A stretch of DNA of 64,000 bases from contig JAJQXZ010000044.1 in the NCBI GenBank assembly GCA_021613375.1, positions 24,352 to 88,351 of the forward strand, given 5' to 3'. How positions within the stretch are numbered: position 1 is the stretch's first letter; each line of letters opens with the position of its first letter. The notes beneath the pieces were generated by a model. The model did no database searches. It was given only the letters and a program-made list of their open reading frames with translations, and was not told where the DNA came from. This stretch comes from Megaleporinus macrocephalus (taxonomy: Eukaryota; Chordata; Actinopteri; Characiformes; Anostomidae). This document shows, in pieces, positions 55,401 to 64,000 of the stretch. A program made the translations under genes and the position numbers.

Positions 55401-56352
55401 CCTCCAGTAGCACCAGTAGCAATGCATAGTGTTTGGTGTTGGGCTGAACTGGAACTGGATCCAGTATCAGAAGCATTAGGTGCCTTTCCTGGATGGTAAT
55501 GATGTGGAACTATATTTAATTAATTAAAATGATATTAAATCTGCAAATTATGGAAAATGAACATCTCGTGTACCTGCGCTTGGTAGATTACATCAGTGGC
55601 TTTCATCTGAGCAGCTAGGTGAACAGCAGAGTGGGGGCATTACTTAACTAGCAACTTGTAGCCTTGGGGGTAGGTGTGGGTAATATGTCAAAGATGTTAC
55701 ATCAACATACCTAATATGTATCAATATTTAGTTTTCCTGAGATTTAAAGCAGAATTTAGCCGAAACATAATTCTTTTTAACCACTGTTGTAAATACAAAT
55801 AGCGCTGGTGAGCCCACCTCATGGACAACTGTGCACATGCATTTGTTGACAAGACAGACAGCATAGCAAGTTAAAGAACTATGTCGACTGACAGGCTTTT
55901 ACTTAAATATGACTGTAAACAGACCAACAATAGCTAATCAGCTAAATTAACCTAAAAAGCTAAAAGTCCAGTGACATGACTTAAATTGGGTGGTACGCCA
56001 GCCAACACAGCTTAACACCACCAGAGCACTCATTACCAGTACTGATATCTGATACGTATAACAAGTTTACTAACATCACTTTGAGATGTCTAGCCAGCGG
56101 CTATGTCTCTACGAGAATGGGCAGATTTAGCTCATGATCAAAAACTGTTGCGTCGAAAGCTATGCTAAGGCCAGGTCTGTGATGATAATTCTATTTGGAC
56201 TGGCAATAAATTGTCAATAAAATAATTGCAATTAACAATTTAATTGGCTACTAAAGTAGAAGATATTATTGGTCAAATTAGTTGATTATCTATTTTGTTG
56301 ACTGTGGTTGATTAAAAACGTATACTGGTTGTACAATCAGAGTTATATACTA
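55401..56352. other. No recognised gene
   Basis: This is AT-rich unique sequence, with no open frame of note and no repeat ends. Confidence 0.35.
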
Positions 56353-56996
56353 CAGCAGAGGTCACTAATAGGTGGACGTTGTCCAATGCGGACCAAAACC
56401 GATAAACTATTGAGTTTTACTTAATTTCGACGAAGTGAGAAGCAGCAGCCGGAGACTAAAGCGAGTCAAAAGGAATAACGAGCTCTAAAAACAGAAAAGT
56501 GAACAGAGAAAACTGAGTGTTTAACAGGAACGGTTCTGGAATGGACCTGCTCGTCTAGTTTTGGAGAAAACCGCTCTGTACAACCAACATGTCAATCTGT
56601 AAAGCTGAGTTAACAAGAAGAACCACATTTTATTTACTTTCTCTATTAATAAACACTTTTAAGATGCTCTTTTTTTAAAAAGCATTCTGTTTTTTTAATG
56701 TAGTCCTTGTTGCAGTTCAGCATTTAAACAGTAAATATACTGAAATATACTGAACAGTATGTGTGATGTGTTGGTGTTTCAGTAGCTGATGGTATAAGAT
56801 GCTGATACTAGACGACTTCAGTAAACAGGATACACCACTGAATCAGAACACACGTTAGAGATGATGATGGTCCAGACCTTGTCCTAAAGATCTCCTCTAA
56901 CTGGACCTTACTGAACTCTAATTAAACACCCCTGCACTACAGGATTGTAGCTAAACAGTTAATACACCAACATCACTCAGCACTGACCTCTAAACA
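56353..56996. mobile_element. Possible hAT-derived element
   Basis: AGAGGTCACTAATAGG near the left and TAGAGGTCAGTG (reverse complement of the right end) may be terminal repeats. The GAAGCAGCAGCCGGAGACTA region resembles sequence that I recall from fish hAT-derived repeats. No target duplication was found, so the call is weak. Confidence 0.4.
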
Positions 56997-57364
56997 GGTC
57001 AGCATGGTCTCAATGATACATTTTATTGCTTCTATTATTTTAGTTATATGCTCAGCACATCCACTTAACACTCTGCTTGCTGCACAAATCTAGCAAATGT
57101 AAAAGTTGATGTAGTCTTAATTAACTAATTCATTTAATACTAACACAGCAAAACATAAACCAAGCACTACATGACATGACAAGTGAGCCAGCTAGTAAGT
57201 TATGACTTACTAGTCCAACAAGAAAAAGGCCTGATCGGCATCTTTAAAGCTGGTTTTAAGATCAAATTCTTACATAGTGTTGCTTCAAGTTGGACCACGG
57301 CACAGCACTGAATAGTTGAGCAGGTCTAATTAAGCTTACTTTATAATGAAACAAGTAGTAAGTA
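56997..57364. other. No recognised feature
   Basis: This is AT-rich unique sequence. Confidence 0.35.
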
Positions 57365-57685
57365 ATGCTGTGTATTGGCATGAACCTGGCGATACAGTAT
57401 GTATCGTGATACAGCAGTCACGATTCAATATAACACAATATATATTGCGATACTGCAAGTAATAAATTGCGATTTTTCAAATCTTACTATTAAAGCACAC
57501 CACTATATGAGCAGGTGTGCCAATGTTTACAGTAGCAGCTTGTGCTGCTTGTTGTTGTTGGAGAGTAGTTGAAAATGGATTACACTGCCATCTAGTGGTC
57601 AGAGTTTTGAAAAACAAAACTGTGTTTTTGAGAATTGATACCAAACATTATACCCCGATATTTGATATTTTAATATTTTCTTAGT
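57365..57685 (+). mobile_element. Non-autonomous DNA element, family A (copy A4)
   Basis: GCTGTGTATTGGCATGAACC begins it, and ATATTTTAATATTTTC is close to its end. Its interior carries CTGCCATCTAGTGG at 57,585-57,598, the complement of the CTCF-core match CCACTAGATGGCAG. No target duplication is clear. Confidence 0.8.
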
Positions 57686-58135
57686 TTGTTTACTATACAC
57701 TCTTGGTTATTTTGTAGTGTGGCTGCGTTTAAGGCTCCGTTTAAGGCTTTTTTTAAGACTGTCAGTGACTAAAGCTTGCCAAAGAGAAGTCTTAGTGAAG
57801 CCTCCTACTAGAGCGCTATTAATAATGAAAGAAAGTTTTTGGCTTTTCAAGTCAACAATTGAACATATTGCTTTAAGCCCTCGTTCATGTTTGGTGATGG
57901 AAGGCGTTCAGTGTGTGGCTTTCAGTTTGACAAGCTTGACGATGGGTGGTAGTAACTCCTGCCTTGTGCTGCTACGCAGTCTTCTGAAGCCAGACAGGAT
58001 ATCAGGGCCGAGTGAGAACGTGTACGGCACATTAATAAAACAGCAGAGACACGAGACAAGCGTGATTACTTCTGTCTTTCAACTGTCCCACCTCCGTAAT
58101 CCACAGTACCGCCGTCAGGCGTAGCTACCTGTGTA
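57686..58135. other. No recognised gene
   Basis: A 135-codon plus frame (57,717-58,124) is open but starts in a repetitive LRLRLRL stretch made by the TTTAAGGC repeats. It has no recognisable domain. Confidence 0.35.
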
Positions 58136-58639
58136 ACTAAAGCGCGGCCATGGTATTTCAGTGCGTCTGTCGCCGAATTAGCGAAGGCAGCCACATGTCT
58201 AGCAGCAGTTAGCACTTCCTCTGCCATAAAGGCTTCCGGGGGCTCTATTTCGGAGCCCTGCTGGGACCTGGCACTGCCTGCACCCCGAGTGCGTTTTTGA
58301 AGCCATTCATTCCGGCGAGGGTGGGTGGATTACGCAACTTGGAGCAAATTACAGATGTTGAATTTGACGGTGGGGTTGAGTTGGTGGGATTAAACATGTA
58401 CAGACAGCAGTGCCGGCCTGTTTAGCGCTGCGTGAAAGAGGAACGTGATGTTAAATTCCTGCGTAATTAAATGTTCCAGAAGTTCAGGAAGTCGTCTGGA
58501 AGGGTTTGGTTTTGGGACTTTATTTCATTGATGAACCACCGATGACGATGAAAGCTCAGGAGAAGAGAACGCTCTACAACAAGCAAAAGATCTCACGAGT
58601 CTGATTAAAGCTCCTACAGTCAGTGAAGCATGGCCTGTC
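58136..58639. promoter_or_regulatory. Candidate conserved non-coding element
   Basis: The sequence is GC-richer, repeat-free and non-coding, with no distinctive motif besides GCGTAATTAAATG. It is suggested only by composition and absence of repeats. Confidence 0.22.
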
Positions 58640-59669
58640 TTGTTTACCTGTACACAGGTAGGTGAAGGTGGGCTTACAGTTTACCTGCATTATTATAATT
58701 ATATAATTATTATATATGGTGATGGGCAACCAAATGTTCTTCTCCACACAAGAGAAGAGCCAAACAAGACCAGAGTGACTTACAGTGTATCTGTACACAG
58801 GTAGGTGAAGGTAGTGTTACAGTTTACCTGTACACAGGTAGGTGAAGGTAGTGTAACAGTTTACCTGTACACAGGTAGGTGAAGGTAGTGTAACAGTTTA
58901 CCTGTACACGGGTAGGTGAAGGTAGTGTTACAGTTTACCTGTACACAGGTAGGTGTAGGTAGTGTTACAGTTTACCTGTACACAGGTAGGTGAAGGTAGT
59001 GTAACAATTTACCTGTACACAGGTAGGTGAAGGTAGTGTAACAGTTTACCTGTACACAGGTAGGTGAAGGTAGTGTTACAGTTTACCTGTACACAGGTAG
59101 GTGAAGGTAGTGTTACAGTTTACCTGTACACAGGTAGGTGAAGGTAGTGTTACAGTGTACCTGTACACAGGTAGGTGAAGGTAGTGTAACAGTTTACCTG
59201 TACACAGGTAGGTGAAGGTAGTGTTACAGTTTACCTGTACACAGGTAGGTGAAGGTAGTGTTACAGTTTACCTGTACACGGGTAGGTGAAGGTAGTGTTA
59301 CAGTTTACCTGTACACAGGTAGGTGAAGGTAGTGTTACAGTTTACCTGTACACAGGTAGATGAAGGTAGTGTTACAGTTTACCTGTACACAGGTAGGTAA
59401 AGGTGGTGTTACAATTTACCTGTTCACAGGTAGGTGAAGGTAGTGTTACAGTTTACCTGTACACAGGTAGATGAAGGTAGTGTTACAGTTTACCTGTACA
59501 CAGGTAGGTAAAGGTAGTGTTACAATTTACCTGTTCACAGGTAGGTGAAGGTAGTGTTACTGTTTACCTGTACGCAGGTAGGTGAAGGTAGTGTAACAGT
59601 TTACCTGTACACGGGTAGGTGAAGGTAGTGTTACAGTTTACCTGTACACAGGTAGGTGAACTTGGTGTT
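58640..59669. repeat. 37-bp minisatellite with palindromic core, about 25 copies
   Basis: The unit is ACAGTTTACCTGTACACAGG followed by TAGGTGAAGGTAGTGTT. A contiguous run of about 24 units (58,783-59,669) keeps a spacing of exactly 37 bp. One detached unit lies at 58,640-58,682, separated by about 95 bp of AT-rich sequence. Variation is confined to a few substitutions (GTGTAA/GTGTTA, ACACG/ACACA, TTCAC). The core ACCTGTACACAGGT is a near-perfect palindrome and contains TACCTG and CAGGTA, the Z-box type bound by ZEB and Snail-class proteins. Confidence 0.97.
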
Positions 59670-60598
59670 AGGACTCTTATTGGTATAGTATAGGTGGTTA
59701 CTGAGGTGGGGGAGTCTACAGCTTGGAAGGCGGCCCTGTAACCCACTACACTATAGCTCCCACAGCCACGAGGGACATGGTGACGCCTGGTTACCATCAC
59801 CACCACTGTAAAGAAATCTGAGTCTCTACAATCAACGGTTTCACACCAAACCCGCTCTGAATGACTCTGTTCAGGTTTGAAGAGTTGAATTATTTAAAGT
59901 GATGAACTGTAAGCAAATTGGCGCGTGCTATGAGCTGCCACTGCTGTTTGTTTCATGATTTAGGGAGGACGCGTCCCCGTGTTGTGGTTGCAGTCTCTGC
60001 CGGATTGAGATGAATAGCTGTAGCGGACGTATAACTGAACATTTAACGGAATCTTTACGATGATCTGTCAGTACGTCTTCCGCCGGTCCGTATATCACCA
60101 CCTGTCTCTTCGGCGGGACGCGTCCGAGCCGTCACATTAAATCAACATTAAAGTCCCCGCGCTGATCTGTGGACGTTGTTGTCTGCGCCTCATAATTACG
60201 CTCATTAATCAATTTCTAGAAGATGCTGCGTGTTTCTCGGATGCGGAGAGAAGGGCGAGCGAGCGAGAGAGAGAGAGAGTTTTAAACGAACGCCGATCAG
60301 ATGGGGAGTCTTCTTTTACACGTTCATTTGTTTATTAGCATATCATAATTAGTTACAGTCCATTGGTCTACTTGATAGATTCATTAAAGGCGAGGGATGC
60401 TGGAAGCCCATTAAGAAGCTAATAGCCGAGCAGCGGAGGAGCGGAGGAGCTGCAGAGCGTTCTCCAGCTCCGTGTCGTTCAGCTGCAGCGTCTCAGTAAA
60501 CTATCACCTCCTCACTCACGTGGAGCGCTCAGACTGTGGCCTCCGCTCTGATTAGCTATTCATCTCCTCTAATCCGATCAGATCCACGCGGTTTGTGA
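59670..60598. promoter_or_regulatory. Candidate conserved non-coding region (59,880-60,560)
   Basis: CTCATAATTACGCTCATTAA, TTTATTAGCATATCATAATT and GATTCATTAAAGG are strongly enhancer-like AT cores set in GC-rich sequence with CpGs. A short (GA)n lies at 60,265-60,280. It is sandwiched between two tandem arrays and has no coding frame. Confidence 0.36.
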
Positions 60599-61138
60599 CG
60601 GGTCTGAGGTCTGAGTTCTGAGTTCTGAGGTCTGAGGTCTGAGTTCTGAGTTCTGAGGTCTGAGGTCTGAGTTCTGAGGTCTGAGTTCTGAGTTCTGAGG
60701 TCTGAGGTCTGAGTTCTGAGGTCTGAGGTCTGAGGTCTGAGGTCTGAGTTCTGACTTCTGAGGTCTGAGGTCTGAGGTCTGAGGTCTGAGTTCTGAGTTC
60801 TGAGGTCTGAGGTCTGAGTTCTGAGGTCTGAGTTCTGAGGTCTGAGTTCTGAGGTCTGAGGTCTGAGTTCTGACTTCTGAGGTCTGAGGTCTGAGGTCTG
60901 AGGTCTGAGGTCTGAGTTCTGAGGTCTGAGATCTGAGTTCTGAGGTCTGAGTTCTGAGGTCTGAGGTCTGAGTTCTGAGTTCTGAGGTCTGAGGTCTGAG
61001 TTCTGAGTTCTGAGGTCTGAGGTCTGAGGTCTGAGGTCTGAGTTCTGAGTTTTGAGGTCTGAGTTCTGAGGTCTGAGGTCTGAGTTTTGAGGTCTGAGGT
61101 CTGAGGTCTGAGTTCTGAGTTTTGAGGTCTGAGTTTGT
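60599..61138. repeat. 7-bp tandem array of two heptamers
   Basis: About 77 heptamers of the two kinds GGTCTGA and GTTCTGA (a few CTTCTGA, GATCTGA and GTTTTGA) follow each other in irregular order. Stop codons saturate the plus strand, while the minus strand stays open for 187 codons with a 7-residue period (SDLRPQT/SELRPQN). This is what any stop-free heptamer must do, so I do not regard it as a gene. Confidence 0.97.
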
Positions 61139-61184
61139 CACTTATTCCTGCTGGTTTAAACCGGCAACCAGCTCGTACTGAAGA
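61139..61184. other. Short unique spacer
   Basis: This 46-bp stretch separates the heptamer array from the polypyrimidine tract. Confidence 0.6.
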
Positions 61185-61334
61185 ACCTCTCCCTCTCTTT
61201 ATCTCTCTCTATCTCTATCTCTCTATCTCTCTCTATCTATCTCTCTCTCTCTCTCTCTATCTCTCCTCTCCCTTACTAATTACTGCTGCTACTGTACCAT
61301 CCATACTGCCTTTACTAGTCTCTCTGTCTCTCTG

Positions 61335-61382
<48 letters not shown>

Positions 61383-61459
61383 AATCTCCTCTCTATCCTC
61401 CTCTCCCTCACTAATTACTGCCTACTGTACCATCCATACTGCCTTTACTAGTCTCTCTG

Positions 61460-61512
<53 letters not shown>

Positions 61513-61606
61513 ATCTATCTATCTCTCTCTCTCTCTCTCTATCTCTCCTCTCCCTTACTAATTACTGCCTACTGTACCATCCATACTGCCTTTACCAGTC
61601 TCTCTG

Positions 61607-61657
<51 letters not shown>

Positions 61658-62862
61658 ATCTATCTATCAATCTCTCTCTCTCTCTCTCTATCTCTCCTCC
61701 CTCACTAATTACTGCCTACTGTACCATCCATACTGCCTTTACTAGTCTCTCTCTCTCTATCTCTCTCTCTCTATCTCTCTCTATCTATCTCTCTCTCTCT
61801 ATCTATTTGTCTCTGTCCCTCTCTATCTCTCTTTGTATTTATCCACCTCTCCATCTCTCTCTCTATCTTTGTCTCTCTAAATCTCTCCCTCTTTATCTAT
61901 CTATCTCTCTGTGTATTTATCCACCTCTCTCTCTCTCCCTCTCTCTCACTATCTATCATCTATCTCTCTCTATCTCTCTATCTCTGTCTCTATGCATCTC
62001 TTATTGTCTCTCTTTATTTCTCTATCTCTATCACTCTCTCTATCTATCTCTCTATATATCTCTCTCTCTATATATCTCTTCCTCTATCTATCCATCTCTC
62101 TCTCTATCTATCCATCCCTCTACATCTCTCCTATTTCTCTCTCACTCTCTCTCTCTCTCTCTATCTATCTATCCATCTCTCTGTATCTCTCTCTATCTAT
62201 CCATCTTTCTCTATCTCTCTGTCTATCTATCCTTTTCGCTCTATCTCTCTCTTCCTCTCTTTCCCTGTTTTATTCTTTCCCTGTGCCCCCCCTCTCTCAC
62301 CTTTACTCTCTCACACTCTCTTCATACGTTTTTTTTCTTTCTTTCTCTCCCTCATGTTTTCTCACTGCATTTTCTGTTTTCTATCGTTCATTCTTTTCTT
62401 TGCTTCACTTGCATTCTGTTTTTCTCTTTCAGTATAGGTTTCTGTTTTCTGTTTTCTATTTCTTTCTTCTTGCCCACCTTTCTCTCTTTCTCTCTCCATC
62501 TTCTCTTCTGTTATTTACTACCAATCGTTATTTCTCCTCCCCCTCTCTTTCAGTATGTCTTCTTTCTCTGCATCTTCTCTTTATTTCTTCTATTCTCTTC
62601 TCAGCCTTTTGTAATCTTTTCTCATTCTCCCCGCATCTCCTGTTTCATTCTTTCTGTTTTCCCTCCTTCCTTCACTCTCTATTTCACCCTCTCCTTGTCT
62701 TTCTCACACTCTTTATATATCTCTCTTTTTTATTTGTTTTTCTTTCCAAATCTTTGTCTTGTTTTTTTTCACTCTGTCTTCTCTTTCCACCTTCATCAGC
62801 CTCTCTCTCTCTCTCTCGCTGTATCACACTCTCTCACTATTTCTCTCTCTTCTGTCTAAAAG
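61185..62862. repeat. Polypyrimidine tract, about 1.7 kb
   Basis: The tract is dominated by CT, CTAT and TTTC on the plus strand. From 61,265 to about 61,760 four copies of a 136-147 bp higher-order unit can be seen, each with ACTAATTACTGC (61,274, 61,410, 61,557, 61,704) and CCATCCATACTGCC. After 62,240 the purity falls. The 574-codon SLSLS frame is a product of the composition. Confidence 0.95.
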
Positions 62863-62912
62863 GAGAGTTTACTAATGTAAATTTATTCAAATGATCTCCC
62901 TCGTAACCCACA
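62863..62912. other. Spacer at the strand-bias switch
   Basis: About 50 bp of ordinary AT-rich sequence separate the pyrimidine tract from the purine tract. Confidence 0.8.
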
Positions 62913-63833
62913 GAGAGAGAGAGAGGCAAAGAGAGAGAGAGATAGGCAGAGAGAGAGAGAGAGATAGGCAAAGAGAGATAGGCAAAGAGAGAGAGAGAGA
63001 TAGGCAGAGAGAGAGAGAGATAGGCAGAGAGAGAGAGAGATAGGCAAAGAGAGAGAGAGAGATAGGCAAAGAGAGAGAGAGAGATAGGCAAAGAGAGAGA
63101 GAGAGAGAGAGGCAGAGAGAGAGAGGCAGAGAGAGAGAGAGAGGCAGAGAGAGAGAGGCAGAGAGAGAGAGAGAGAGAGGCAGAGAGAGAGAGAGAGAGG
63201 CAGAGAGAGAGAGAGAGAGGCAAAGAGAGAGAGAGATAGGCAGAGAGAGAGAGAGAGAGATAGGCAAAGAGAGAGAGAGAGAGAGAGATAGGCAAAGAGA
63301 GAGAGAGAGAGAGAGATAGGCAAAGAGAGAGAGAGGCAGAGAGAGAGAGAGAGAGAGGCAGAGAGAGAGAGAGAGAGGCAACGAGAGAGAGAGAGAGGCA
63401 GAGAGAGAGAGAGAGAGGCAGAGAGATGCAGAGAGAGAGAGGCAAAGAGAGAGAGGCAGAGCTGCAGAGAGGCAGAGAGAGAGAGAGGCAGAGCTAGAGA
63501 GAGGCAGAGAGAGAGAGAGGCGGAGCTAGAGAGAGGCAGAGAGAGAGATAGGCGGAGCTAGAGAGAGGCAGAGAGAGAGATAGGCAGAGAGAGAGAGAGA
63601 GGCAGAGAGAGAGAGAAGCAGAGCTAGAGAGATGCAGAGAGAGAGGCAGAGAGAGAGAGAGAGGCAGAGAAAGAGGGAGGCAGAGAGAGAGAGAGGCAGA
63701 GAAAGAGAGAAGCAGAGCTAGAGAGATGCAGAGAGAGAGGCAGAGAGAGAGAGAGAGGCAGAGAAAGAGGGAGGCAGAGAGAGAGAGAGGGGCAGAGAAA
63801 GAGGGAGGCAGAGAGAGAGAGAGCGGGAGCAGG
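62913..63833. repeat. Polypurine (GA)n tract with GGCA punctuation
   Basis: GA dinucleotides are interrupted at irregular spacing by GGCA, AGGCAAAG, GATAGGCA and, towards the end, AGCTAGAG. Complementary in character to the tract upstream, it could pair with it. SLSLS-type open frames on the minus strand are artefacts. Confidence 0.96.
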
Positions 63834-64000
63834 CGACTCAGCTAACAAGGGTTCAGTTTTATACGGGGCGAGGGAGTTAAGCAGTGGTCTGAATTATTGA
63901 TACAGGCTTGGGTGACACGGCGCGAACGCCGGGCCCAGAGTTGGTTTGCGCGGATCTCCGACAGGCTTCGGCGCAGCCTCGGGGCTCCACTCCTCTTTTG
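63834..64000. other. GC-rich unique sequence at the window edge
   Basis: CpG-rich sequence (GGCGCGAACGCCGGGCCC near 63,920) without a recognisable frame runs off the window. It could be the margin of a CpG island or another regulatory block. Confidence 0.3.

Noticed and set aside
58640..59669. CRISPR-like array (regular short repeats)
   Set aside because: Units are contiguous with no unique spacers, and the context is a vertebrate genome.
60578..61141. 187-codon heptad-repeat protein on the minus strand
   Set aside because: Any 7-bp unit without a stop reads the same in all three frames; there is no independent sign of translation.
61135..62859. 574-codon open frame in the CT-rich tract
   Set aside because: The translation is S/L/Y repeats produced by CT and CTAT repeats; there is no domain and codon content is fixed by the tract.
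62837..63848. Minus-strand frames of 74-202 codons in the GA-rich tract
   Set aside because: They are SLSL-type products of (GA)n in several frames at once; no single frame is favoured.

Overview
The window looks like non-coding nuclear DNA from a teleost fish, probably an ostariophysan (characin or catfish type; this is tentative). The reasons are the dense mix of Tc1/mariner, hAT-type and PIF/Harbinger-type DNA elements, fragments of a fish-type LINE, long (TA)n and (CT)n tracts, and several dispersed-repeat sequences I recognise from fish genomes. I found no host protein-coding gene, no convincing exon, no rRNA or tRNA gene and no CRISPR array. Open frames of 60-190 codons are chance frames, frames forced open by simple repeats, or transposase relics. 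The window is probably a gene desert or a very large intron, with unique AT-rich islands that look like conserved regulatory elements between repeat insertions.

Layout. 1-5 kb: unique DNA, a five-copy 185-bp tandem repeat (1495-2404) and two candidate regulatory islands. 5-20 kb: a LINE tail, many miniature elements (families here called A, B, C, I, K, L), an element A inserted in an element B, and a Tc1/mariner relic. 20-32 kb: candidate regulatory islands, more hAT-like and B elements, a (TA)n tract and a LINE reverse-transcriptase relic. 32-41 kb: Tc1 relic, composite hAT-like elements with 8-bp target duplications, local direct repeats, and a second Tc1-type miniature element. 41.9-45.8 kb: a 3.8-kb minisatellite with a 54-bp unit (about 70 copies). 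47.8-49.8 kb: one element A carrying two later insertions, one of them a PIF/Harbinger relic with a Myb/SANT-like coding remnant. 50-55 kb: a Tc1 relic, a broken mariner transposase and a composite hAT-like element. 58.6-63.8 kb: four low-complexity arrays in succession: a 37-bp palindromic minisatellite, a 7-bp array, 1.7 kb of polypyrimidine and 0.9 kb of polypurine.

No genes act together here. The interesting content is structural: nested insertions that give a relative chronology, composite miniature elements that seem to have moved as units, an element family that carries a perfect match to a degenerate CTCF core, a 70-copy minisatellite whose unit has a near match to the same core, and a pyrimidine-to-purine switch that could fold into a very long hairpin. 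Family names such as A, B or C are labels for this window only. All recognitions are by eye and from memory of the families; no search was run.
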